Below, one piece after another: positions 8,990-15,800 of a stretch of DNA of 23,083 nt; position 1 is the stretch's first letter, and every line of letters starts with the position of its first letter. Below the pieces are notes generated by a model. It was not told the origin of the DNA, made no database searches, and saw nothing but the letters and a program-made list of their open reading frames with translations. The translations under genes were made by a program, and so were the position numbers. Source of the stretch: Spirogloea muscicola (Eukaryota > Streptophyta > Zygnematophyceae > Spirogloeales > Spirogloeaceae). The stretch is taken from assembly GCA_009602725.1 (NCBI GenBank), contig WELB01000229.1:149975-173057 (forward strand), given 5' to 3'.

Positions 8990-11900
8990 GATTATGGGCC
9001 CACCCCTTGGGGGTTCCCTAGGTTCGCTCCCTGTTCTGACTCCCAAGCTAGCCAGAGATACCAACTGGTTAGTCTGGAAGTATAAAATGAAGAAGCTGCT
9101 TCAGTTTCAAAATGTCTGGGATGCTGTAGAGCCTCCAGCTGATCGAGGGCTTTGTCGGCCCTTCTCTCGTGAGAATGTTGTAGCCTCAGCAATTCTTGCA
9201 GCAAATCTGGCTGATGAAGAGGTGATAGGCGTTGTCAACCTGTCTCTGGCCAGTGGCATCTGGGAGTATCTCAAGAACAAGTTTGAGAACCGAGGAACTG
9301 ACAGGGCTTACTACCTCAGCATGCGCTTGCGCGAGTGCAGAAAGGAGGAGGATGAGCCCATCCAAGCATTTGTAAGCAGGGTAGAATCATTGGCCCTTCA
9401 GCTGCAAGACATTGGAGAGGAGGTTCCGGTCCGATTCTTAGTTCTTGCCATACTTATGGGGCTCCCGCCTGCATATGATACTGTCAGAGATACATTGCAG
9501 ATGGTCAGCACCGACGAACTGACTGTAGAATATGTGCTGGCTCGCCTCCTTCATAAGGAGCGAGCATTGGAGGAGCAACATCGACTTCTGACAGGTTCTC
9601 TGACAGGATATCAGATAGGACCTCCAACAGGCTCTCTGAACACAGGTTCGCTGACAGGTTCTCTGATAGGCTCTCTGACAGGTGCACAAGCAGCGCTGCT
9701 GGCTAGACGCCAATCTGAGCAAGACCTTCGACACCACTTGAATCAATCGAGGCTTCATCAGCACAATGTTGCTCGCAGTCTTCGGAGCGGGACTGGTGAT
9801 AGTAGTCGTCTGAGTGAAGATCAGTTTGCAGGATGGAATAAGAATCCTCTGTACCCTAGAACTTGCTTCTACTGCCGTGAACCTGGTCATGTGATCAACG
9901 ACTGTCCCAAGAAGAAGGCTCTGGGATCTGGTAACAATAGTAGAAGAGGTAGAGGCAGCTATGCTGAGGGAGAAGCTCACTTGTCTAGACAATCTGACAG
10001 GTCGAATTGTGATAGCTGGCTGATCGATAGTGGAGCGTCTCACCATCTCACTTACAGGCGGGATTGGCTCCACAATTACCAATCTGTTCCGGATTTCAAG
10101 ATTTATCTGGGTGATGATAGTGTGCAGCCTGCTGTGGGAAAAGGAGAAGTGCAGCTGCAAGTGCCTACCCTCCATGGCACTGAGACACAACATCTGACAA
10201 ACGTATATCATGCTCCTGGTTTGGCGTCAAATCTTCTGTCTGTTTCCCAGCTCTTAGACCAGGGCTATCAAGTTGTTTTTGACAGAGATATCTGTACTAT
10301 CACGCGATCTGGTGTTCCCACTCTGACAGGACGCAGGTCAGGAGATCTGTTTACTCTGAACGGACAGGTGCAAGTACAGGCTGTGGAAATACAGAATCAG
10401 GTGCAGAAACAGATGCAGGTGCAGAAACAGATGCAGGTTCAGGGCAGGGTAAATGTTTCTGAGTCTGACAAAAAGACGTTTGAGCAATGGCATGCTCGAC
10501 TGGGACATCCCAATGTTCAGCGGATGAAGAAGCTGAAGAGTATGGTGCATGGAGTAGATACCCTTACACAAGATGTTGAGTCTGAATTTTGTCGGAGCTG
10601 TGCTCAAGGGAAACTCCATCTTCAACAACCGCTTGCTGGTGAGCACTATAGAGCTTCTACACTTCTGGAGCTGGTGCATTCGGATGTCTGTGGTCCTATG
10701 CAAATACCTTCTTTAGGGGGCAGCAGATATATTTTGTCCTTCATTGATGATGCCAGCCGATGGAGCAAGGTATATTTTCTGAAAAACAAGAGTGAGGTGC
10801 TGGAGAAGTTCGTGCGTTTCAAAGCTGCAGTGGAGTTGCAGACAGGGAAGAAGCTCAAGGCTCTTAGATCTGATAATGGTGGAGAGTATACTTCTCAAGA
10901 GTTTGAACGGTTCTGTAAACAACAGGGTATACACAGGCAATTGACAGCAACCTATCGTCCTCAACAGAATGGTGTGGCGGAAAGGTGGAATAGATCCGTC
11001 ATGGAGATTGCAAGGTGCTTACTATTTCATTCTTATACACCATCAGAATTTTGGGCTGAAGCAGTCGCAACGGCTGTTTATCTGAAGAATAGAATGCCTA
11101 CTAGTGCAGTAAAAGACATGACGCCACAGGAGTTCTGGACTGGAAAGAGACCTACGGTTGCCCACCTTAGGGTATTTGGTTGTACTGCGTGGATGCATGT
11201 TCCTACTGAGATGAGACACAAGTTGCAATCAAAGGCTCGTCAGTGTGTCATGGTAGGATATGGTGAACACGTGAAAGCGTGGAAGTTGTTTGATCTTGAG
11301 AACAGGAGGATGGTGTTCAGCAGAGATGTAATGTTTGATGAACAGAGAAGTCCAGACTATTCTGCTTTCCCGTTACGGCCATCTGAGACAGTGGGAGAAG
11401 TGCAGTGGTGGCCTGTATCTCAAGAGCCTGACATTGTGGCTACTGTGGAGGCAGGGTCTGAATCTGGCGATGGAGTGGAAGCAAGGACAGGAGGTGACGA
11501 TCTGGAAGAGACTACTGCTACATTGGGAGTATCCAGGACAGATGTTCGTGCTTTTGCTGCTGTAGTGTTACATGAGCCTCTCACAATGCAAGAGGCCATG
11601 AGTAGCGATGCAGCACTCAAGTGGAAAGCAGCAGCAGAAGCAGAACTAGATTCTATCAAGGAGAACAAAACTTGGGATTTGGTAGAGTTACCTGCTGGCA
11701 GGAAAGCGATCCCCAGCAAATGGGTGTTCAAGATCAAACTGAAGGGCGATGGGTCTGTAGATCGATATAAAGCACGCCTTGTGGCCAAAGGTTGTGCTCA
11801 GAAGGAAGGGATTGATTACAACGAGACATTTGCTCCAGTGGTTAAAAATAGTGCTGTCAGAAGTTTGCTGGCTATGGCAGCTATTCATGATTTAGAAGTA

Positions 11901-13148
11901 GAACAGATGGACGTCACCACAGCGTTCTTGAATGGCGATCTTGAGGAAGAGATCTACATGCAACAGCCTGCAGGTTTTGAGGTCAAAGGCAAGGAGAGTA
12001 AAGTGTGCAAGCTGAAGAAAGCACTATATGGACTTAAACAGGCGCCCAGGGCCTGGTATGCACAGATTGATACTTTTCTAGTGAACCAAGGTTTCAAGAG
12101 ATCTGAGGCTGACCACAGCGTGTATGTGAGGAAGAAACCTGCTAAAGTGGTTCTGGCACTGTATGTTGATGATCTGATTTTACTGGGAGACTCAGCTACT
12201 GAAGTGAAAAGAGTAAAGCAAGAGCTGAGTAGTAGATTCAAGATGAAGGATCTTGGGCCCTTGGAGTACTTTTTGGGTATCCAGGTCAAGAGAGATAGAA
12301 GCAGGAAGATATTGACCTTGAGTTCATCAAAGTACATATCTGAAGTCTTGGACAGATTTGGTATGCAAGACTGCAATCCTATCTCTACTCCACAGGATAC
12401 AAAACAGACTTTGAGCAAAAATCAGGGACCCAAGACAAATCAAGACAGACAAAAGATGGCACAGGTGCCTTATAGGGAGGCAGTGGGATGTTTAATGTAC
12501 ATAGCTGTGGCAGCACGTCCAGACATAGCAGCAGCAGTGGGAGTGGTTGCTCAGTTTGTGCAAGATCCTGGTTGTGAACATTGGCAAGCTGTCAAGAGGA
12601 TCATGCGATATCTGCAGGGAAGCAAGAATCTGTGCTTGACGTTTAGAAATTCAGGAGATAAATCTGATGAACTGGTAGGATTCTGTGATGCCGACTGGGC
12701 AGGCAGTCTGGATGATAGAAGGTCAGTAACAGGTTATGCCTTTGAGTTGGGAGCAGGAGCAGTCAGTTGGAGTAGTAGGAAACAGCAGACTGTGGCGACT
12801 TCAACTGTAGAAGCGGAGTACATGGCAACGACTGCAGCAGCAAAAGAAGCAACCTGGCTGAGGAGACTACTACAAGAATGTGGATTCCTTTCTTCATCGA
12901 GTGCAACCACTTTGTTCAGTGATAGTCAAGGTAGCATTGCTTTGATTAAGAATCCTGTCTATCATGCTCGTACTAAGCATATAGAGATACAACATCATTT
13001 CATCCGAGAGAAGGTAGACGAGGGAGTCATCAAGATGCAGTACTGTAGTACAGCAGATATGACTGCAGATATTCTGACCAAGGGCTTGCCTAAGCCCAAG
13101 TATGATAGATGTAGAAGTTTGCTAGGTCTGGCTGATTCACATATTTAG
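8811..13148 (+). CDS. Copia Gag-Pol polyprotein, intact, 1445 aa
   Basis: One frame encodes all retrotransposon functions, with no stop or frameshift between Gag and Pol. Domains in order are: a copia-type Gag (about residues 75-255); a TGSL-rich repeat (260-291); a CX2CX4HX4C zinc knuckle starting at C352; an aspartic protease with DSGA (D406); a Gln-rich linker; the integrase zinc domain (H561, HARLGHP, then CRSC); the integrase core D625, D688, E724 (35 residues between the last two); reverse transcriptase with YVDD at 1118-1121; and RNase H with CDADW (D1293) and a SDSQGS motif. Every catalytic residue I checked is present. The ATG at 8811 lies inside the 5' LTR, so translation reads through the LTR end and the primer site. 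A Met right after (ATG at 8995) could be an alternative start. How Gag and Pol ratios are set is not visible. The protein could be functional, but expression is unproven. Confidence 0.96.
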   Translation: MSASASVPPRRGRSAGPIDKGKRPMEDFDWRKEQSENTDYNRQEQVQEQIQERPAQEIQQIMGPPLGGSLGSLPVLTPKLARDTNWLVWKYKMKKLLQFQNVWDAVEPPADRGLCRPFSRENVVASAILAANLADEEVIGVVNLSLASGIWEYLKNKFENRGTDRAYYLSMRLRECRKEEDEPIQAFVSRVESLALQLQDIGEEVPVRFLVLAILMGLPPAYDTVRDTLQMVSTDELTVEYVLARLLHKERALEEQHRLLTGSLTGYQIGPPTGSLNTGSLTGSLIGSLTGAQAALLARRQSEQDLRHHLNQSRLHQHNVARSLRSGTGDSSRLSEDQFAGWNKNPLYPRTCFYCREPGHVINDCPKKKALGSGNNSRRGRGSYAEGEAHLSRQSDRSNCDSWLIDSGASHHLTYRRDWLHNYQSVPDFKIYLGDDSVQPAVGKGEVQLQVPTLHGTETQHLTNVYHAPGLASNLLSVSQLLDQGYQVVFDRDICTITRSGVPTLTGRRSGDLFTLNGQVQVQAVEIQNQVQKQMQVQKQMQVQGRVNVSESDKKTFEQWHARLGHPNVQRMKKLKSMVHGVDTLTQDVESEFCRSCAQGKLHLQQPLAGEHYRASTLLELVHSDVCGPMQIPSLGGSRYILSFIDDASRWSKVYFLKNKSEVLEKFVRFKAAVELQTGKKLKALRSDNGGEYTSQEFERFCKQQGIHRQLTATYRPQQNGVAERWNRSVMEIARCLLFHSYTPSEFWAEAVATAVYLKNRMPTSAVKDMTPQEFWTGKRPTVAHLRVFGCTAWMHVPTEMRHKLQSKARQCVMVGYGEHVKAWKLFDLENRRMVFSRDVMFDEQRSPDYSAFPLRPSETVGEVQWWPVSQEPDIVATVEAGSESGDGVEARTGGDDLEETTATLGVSRTDVRAFAAVVLHEPLTMQEAMSSDAALKWKAAAEAELDSIKENKTWDLVELPAGRKAIPSKWVFKIKLKGDGSVDRYKARLVAKGCAQKEGIDYNETFAPVVKNSAVRSLLAMAAIHDLEVEQMDVTTAFLNGDLEEEIYMQQPAGFEVKGKESKVCKLKKALYGLKQAPRAWYAQIDTFLVNQGFKRSEADHSVYVRKKPAKVVLALYVDDLILLGDSATEVKRVKQELSSRFKMKDLGPLEYFLGIQVKRDRSRKILTLSSSKYISEVLDRFGMQDCNPISTPQDTKQTLSKNQGPKTNQDRQKMAQVPYREAVGCLMYIAVAARPDIAAAVGVVAQFVQDPGCEHWQAVKRIMRYLQGSKNLCLTFRNSGDKSDELVGFCDADWAGSLDDRRSVTGYAFELGAGAVSWSSRKQQTVATSTVEAEYMATTAAAKEATWLRRLLQECGFLSSSSATTLFSDSQGSIALIKNPVYHARTKHIEIQHHFIREKVDEGVIKMQYCSTADMTADILTKGLPKPKYDRCRSLLGLADSHI
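8992..9004 (+). promoter_or_regulatory. Primer-binding site for a half initiator tRNA-Met
   Basis: Two bases after the 5' LTR comes TTATGGGCCCACC. It is the exact complement of GGTGGGCCCATAA, the anticodon stem-loop of plant-type initiator tRNA-Met, not of a tRNA 3' CCA end. Drosophila copia is known to be primed by such a cleaved 5' half of initiator tRNA. The site lies within the Gag frame and is translated (I-M-G-P-P). Confidence 0.85.
9588..9684 (+). repeat. TGSL-coding tandem repeat in Gag
   Basis: About eight degenerate copies of a 12-15 bp unit encode LTGS/PTGS/IGS motifs between the Gag core and the zinc knuckle. Units such as CTGACAGGTTCT recur almost unchanged, so the array probably grew by slippage. 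Confidence 0.8.
10398..10442 (+). repeat. 18-bp tandem repeat in the protease-integrase linker
   Basis: CAGGTGCAGAAACAGATG occurs twice head to tail (10398-10415 and 10416-10433), followed by a partial third unit. It encodes QVQKQM repeats in a Gln-rich spacer before the integrase zinc domain. A similar QVQEQIQER composition lies near the end of the LTR coding segment. Confidence 0.9.
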
Positions 13149-13154
13149 TGGGAG
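13149..13154 (+). promoter_or_regulatory. Polypurine tract
   Basis: TAGTGGGAG ends immediately before the 3' LTR. It is a typical copia plus-strand primer, and its first three bases are the Gag-Pol stop codon (13146-13148). Coding sequence and replication signal therefore overlap. Confidence 0.8.
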
Positions 13155-13579
13155 TGTTGAAGATAGAAATATGGTGAATCGGCGGGTCGGGGTGGGTGAC
13201 CATCCCGACCGTCTAATTGGGCCGTGAGAGTCTCCCCTGGATAAGGGAGGCCTCGGCCACCCATCGGAACACCCCATATATATCTGAGGCCACGCGGTGC
13301 GCCCGTGCGCCCTAGCCATGGCTGCCACCCACCTTGGGTGAGGGCGGAGCCTGTGCTGTCAGACTGACTGACTGTCTGAGATCTGAATCTGTCTGGCGCC
13401 ATGAGCGCATCTGCTTCTGTGCCGCCGCGTCGAGGGCGGTCTGCTGGGCCCATAGACAAGGGCAAACGTCCGATGGAGGACTTCAACTGGCGGAAGGAAC
13501 AATCTGAGAACACTGACTACAACAGACAGGAACAGGTACAGGAGCAGATACAGGAGCGGCCAGCCCAGGAAACTCAACA
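13155..13579 (+). repeat. 3' LTR of the copia element
   Basis: The LTR is 425 bp. Relative to the 5' LTR it has C to A near 13269, a TATATAT-containing cluster (13277-13283), A to G near 13385, G to A near 13485 (Asp to Asn in the Gag copy) and T to C at 13574, which breaks the 7-bp terminal inverted repeat. It carries an orphan copy of the Gag start (ATG 13401) that runs 8 codons past the LTR into flanking DNA and stops at 13607. Confidence 0.96.
13277..13283 (+). promoter_or_regulatory. TATA-like box in the 3' LTR
   Basis: TATATAT lies about 120 bp before the Gag ATG copy in this LTR, a sensible place for the LTR core promoter. The homologous place in the 5' LTR lacks it. Its function is inferred. 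Confidence 0.45.
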
Positions 13580-13584
13580 AAAAC
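13580..13584. repeat. Target-site duplication, 3' copy (AAAAC)
   Basis: This is an exact repeat of 8562-8566, directly after the CA end of the 3' LTR. Confidence 0.93.
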
Positions 13585-13879
13585 CTCGCCTTTCATTCTG
13601 GTGTTAATTGCGCATCTGAGGACAGGCCGCGCCTTGGCTGTCGCGTCTGATCTTCACTTGTGACCTTGATGCTGGGACTGATGACTGCAATCAGTCAGAT
13701 AAAGTGTAGCTGACTTGGGGTACTTGGGACACCCGGTCCGCTTGACGTACTCGCCCAACTCTCGTGGGCGGCTCTGTACTGGCCACTTGCTTTTTTTTGG
13801 GGTTCGTCCTCTCCTGTTGGGGCTTCCTTGCAGGCTTGACGATCCCTTTGGGCTGGCCCTTCTGAGCCGCCGCCATCTG

Positions 13880-13932
13880 TGGAAGAGCTCACTTCCTCTA
13901 TGGAAGGCTGTACGCTTATGTGAGCTCTTCCA
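13880..13932. repeat. Fold-back inverted repeat
   Basis: TGGAAGAGCTCAC at 13880-13892 is perfectly inverted at 13920-13932 with a 27-nt loop. The similarity continues imperfectly outward: GGGCTGGCC at 13850-13858 pairs with GGCCAGCCC at 13947-13955. It could be a hairpin or two abutting inverted fragments of the same repeat. Confidence 0.75.
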
Positions 13933-13991
13933 ATGTGGTCAAGGAAGGCCAGCCCGAAAAGATTGGACAAGGTCTCAAAGGGCCGGAATAA

Positions 13992-14016
13992 AGAAGGCGC
14001 GCGGTGCGCATGAAAT
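13992..14016 (+). repeat. 25-bp inverted repeat, left copy
   Basis: The 25 bases here, with core GCGCGCGGTGCGCATGAAAT, are the exact reverse complement of 15049-15073. The bases to its left (about 13931-13980) are also similar, in inverted orientation, to those to the right of the other copy. The 25-mer is thus the best-preserved part of longer arms. Confidence 0.85.
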
Positions 14017-14241
14017 GAGATGGACGCTATAGCTAGCCAGTACAATGAGTAAGAAGAACCTCAGTAAAAAACAAAGGGGATATTTTCGTGTTTGAAACAA
14101 ACGAAGGCCAAAATGACCAAGTAAAAAGGCAAGCACATCTAATGACGCATATCACCCACTGCAAATTGACCAAATCAGTAGCCACGGGTCAGCTCGTAAA
14201 AGTTCGCTAATCGATGCCTGAATACCAGACGGCGAATTTGA

Positions 14242-14559
14242 AGCCCTTCTGCCGCTCGCAGCAAGGCGGCCAAACACGCTGACCACCCGGCTGGGGACGA
14301 GTTCGTACCCCTGGCCGTCGATGTGCACGGGGCTCTCGGGTCCCAGTGGCTCGACCTGCTGGCCAGGCTTGCGCGACACTCCATGTCCCGCAGGCGAGGT
14401 GAGCAGGCTGACTTCAACGCCGCTAGCTCGTTGGCCCAAGTCTATCGCATGCGACTAGCGGTATCGCTCCAGCGGTCCATGAGCCACGCTTTGCACCCGC
14501 GTGCTGGCCGTGCTCTCGCTGCTGCCTCTGGCATTCGTCAGGAAATAGTTTTCCGCTAG
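14242..14559 (+). pseudogene. Unidentified Arg/Leu-rich module, copy A (fragment)
   Basis: The frame is open from just after a TGA at 14239 to a TAG at 14557-14559 (105 codons) with no ATG in a sensible place. It contains DHPAGDEFVPLAVD, then a Gly-x-x-Gly-x-x-Trp segment, and near its end YRMRLAVSLQRS and RAGRAL. It is clearly homologous to copy B, which follows: about 40 identical residues of 65 in the two conserved blocks, although many codons differ. The arrangement is reminiscent of the segment after the polymerase domain in some non-LTR retroelement proteins, but that is a weak impression. I do not recognise the family with confidence. Confidence 0.5.
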
Positions 14560-14577
14560 CTAGTCTGTCGGATTTGA

Positions 14578-14937
14578 GGCTCCTCACTCGTTGTTATTGA
14601 GCGATTCATCCTTCCCCATGCGGAGAGGAAGAAGGAGAGGCACTACAATGACCACCCCCGGGGCGACCACTTCTTCCCATGTGCCATGGACATCTACGGC
14701 GGCTACGGAACGAAGTGGTCTTCCCTCCTCCATCGCTTGGCACTGCATGTCGATGCCCGCCGACGTAGTCGGGCGGGTAACTTAGGGCATTCCAGCGTCC
14801 CGCAAGCCATCGTTGCATGCTATAGAATGCGGTTATCATTGAGTCTACAGCGCTCCCAGGCACTCGCGATACACCAGCGTGCTGGTCGTGCATTAGCACA
14901 GGCTAATGGCTTCCGTGGTGGTGGTTTGGCGCCTTAG
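14578..14937 (+). pseudogene. Unidentified Arg/Leu-rich module, copy B (fragment)
   Basis: The frame is open from after a TGA at 14575 to a TAG at 14935-14937 (119 codons). It carries DHPRGDHFFPCAMD, a Gly-x-x-Gly-x-x-Trp segment, an Arg-rich stretch and YRMRLSLSLQRS...RAGRAL, in the same order and spacing as copy A. The 3' flanks of A and B are also related (TAGCTNGTC... to CTCACTCG), so the duplication included non-coding sequence. Upstream, a charged AERKKER stretch matches a similar one in A. It is likely the C-terminal part of a mobile-element protein present as a tandem duplication. The function is unknown. Confidence 0.5.
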
Positions 14938-15087
14938 CTTAGCTTGTCAGATATGCATGTGCTCACTCGGGGATATTAGTGTCCCCCTTAGCCAGCTCAT
15001 TACCCAGTTAACAGGTCATTTGTAAGGCTTGAATTGGCCTCCCTTTCAATTTCATGCGCACCGCGCGCCTTCTCCCCTAGATTAGTG
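14938..15087. other. Spacer with the right inverted-repeat arm
   Basis: This is the 3' flank of copy B followed by the right 25-bp inverted repeat. I see no gene. Confidence 0.4.
15049..15073 (-). repeat. 25-bp inverted repeat, right copy
   Basis: This is the perfect reverse complement of 13992-14016. On the minus strand it lies 14 bp after the stop of copy C, where a 3' UTR would be. The stretch to its right (about 15110-15160) is similar to the left arm (shared GAAAAGA, GACAAGG and AAGGGGCC-type blocks). Confidence 0.85.
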
Positions 15088-15300
15088 CTAGCGCCTCTGG
15101 CCCCTTCGTAGTTTGGCCCCTTCGAACCTTGTCAAATTCTTTTCGGCTGGCTTCTCACAGCCCTTGCCCCCATTGGGTGAGCCACTTCTTCTGCCACCAA
15201 CTGGAGCTCGCGCAGCTTTTTGGTGCAAAGCACGAGCCTGAGCACGCTGCAAACAGGCCGACACTTGTCGTCGCAAGAAACAGGCGCTAACATGAGAAAA
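15088..15300 (-). pseudogene. Diverged copy C of the Arg/Leu-rich module, minus strand
   Basis: The minus-strand frame ending at 15088 contains LRRQVSACLQRAQARALHQK followed by AARA. It aligns with the YRMRLSLSLQRS...HQRAGRA block of copy B at about 13 of 25 positions. It then continues as a Gly/Lys/Arg-rich tail. It lies in opposite orientation to A and B and ends beside the right inverted repeat. A competing reading in another frame is described for 15129-15692. Confidence 0.35.
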
Positions 15301-15692
15301 CGACTGAAGGGGGTCTCTAATGACCACATGAGTGAGCACATACATACCTGCCAGGCTTATCTGGGGCGCTGGAGCTCCACCCTGCAAGCCAGTGGCCTGG
15401 CTTAGTGCGCAAGAAAAGAAAGTAAGGCGCCCATAGAGAAGAGGGGCTGGTAGAGGGCAGCCCGAAAGAGGGACATAGCTCCCCGCGCAGCTTGTGCACG
15501 CTGCTCTGCACAGGGTCCTGCCCTTGACTTGAGAAGCGATCAGTAGCAACTTAGCACCCAAGAAAGAGAAGAGAGGCCTGGCTAGCAGGCTGCAGATACC
15601 TGGTCTACTGCGCAGTCGCCCCAATGTAAGCTCGGTGGCCAATGCCCCTGGGCAGGCCTGTGCCTAGGTATGACAGAGAAGGCGCAGCTGAG
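15129..15692 (-). other. Possible spliced minus-strand reading frame, unidentified
   Basis: Three segments on the minus strand can be joined in frame with standard splice signals: about 15668 down to 15599 (ATELTLGRLRSRP, donor CCAG|GTATCT), about 15386 down to 15353 (donor GGCAG|GTATGT) and from about 15308 or 15253 down to a TGA near 15129 (containing LVLCTKKLRELQLVAEEV). No ATG is available upstream before the FOLT1 start, and I recognise no family. It could be a degraded gene, part of the repeat family in another frame, or chance. Confidence 0.2.
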
Positions 15693-15800
15693 TTGAACGC
15701 GGCCGTGGCAGCGGCGTAGTCGTCAGAGTGCTGATGTGAAGGCTCGCGGATCGCCTGACCTCGTCAAAGGCTGCCGCCGACGACGACAGCGGTGCCTGTG
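15674..15800 (+). promoter_or_regulatory. Short upstream region of the FOLT1-like gene
   Basis: The bases before the ATG at 15801 are GC-rich with no obvious TATA box. The promoter may overlap the repeat-derived sequence to the left. Confidence 0.3.

Larger units (their letters stand above)
8567..13579 (+). mobile_element. Full-length Ty1/copia LTR retrotransposon (5013 bp)
   Basis: The element is bounded by two near-identical LTRs (8567-8989 and 13155-13579) and an exact AAAAC duplication. Between them lie a primer-binding site (8992-9004), one open Gag-Pol frame (8811-13148) and a purine tract (13149-13154). The order protease, integrase, reverse transcriptase, RNase H defines the Ty1/copia superfamily (Pseudoviridae). 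The LTRs differ by four isolated substitutions and one small cluster with a 2-bp length change. The insertion is therefore young on a genome scale but not brand new. It lies about 530 bp past the SF3B1 stop in the same orientation. Confidence 0.97.
13585..14241. other. Repeat-rich region without a recognised gene (left part)
   Basis: No host gene is recognisable. The segment holds a small hairpin (GACTGAT/ATCAGTC, 13676-13696), a minus-strand basic frame (13691-13876, rich in Lys, Arg, Gln and Pro, starting with an ATG, unidentified), a fold-back (13850-13955) and the left copy of an inverted repeat (to 14016). The Lys-Gly-Gln-Pro tail coded on the minus strand near 13850 recurs on the + strand near 13945. 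This suggests fragments of one repeat family inserted in both directions. Confidence 0.5.

Noticed and set aside
8811-9204. Antisense frames across the LTRs (for example 8495-8923 and 13145-13513 on the minus strand)
   Set aside because: They are present in both LTRs only because the LTRs are copies, and they mirror GC-rich Gag codons and show no protein family features.
13676-13696. Small hairpin GACTGAT/ATCAGTC as a terminator or regulatory site
   Set aside because: A 7-bp stem is expected by chance at this scale, and there is no gene it could serve.
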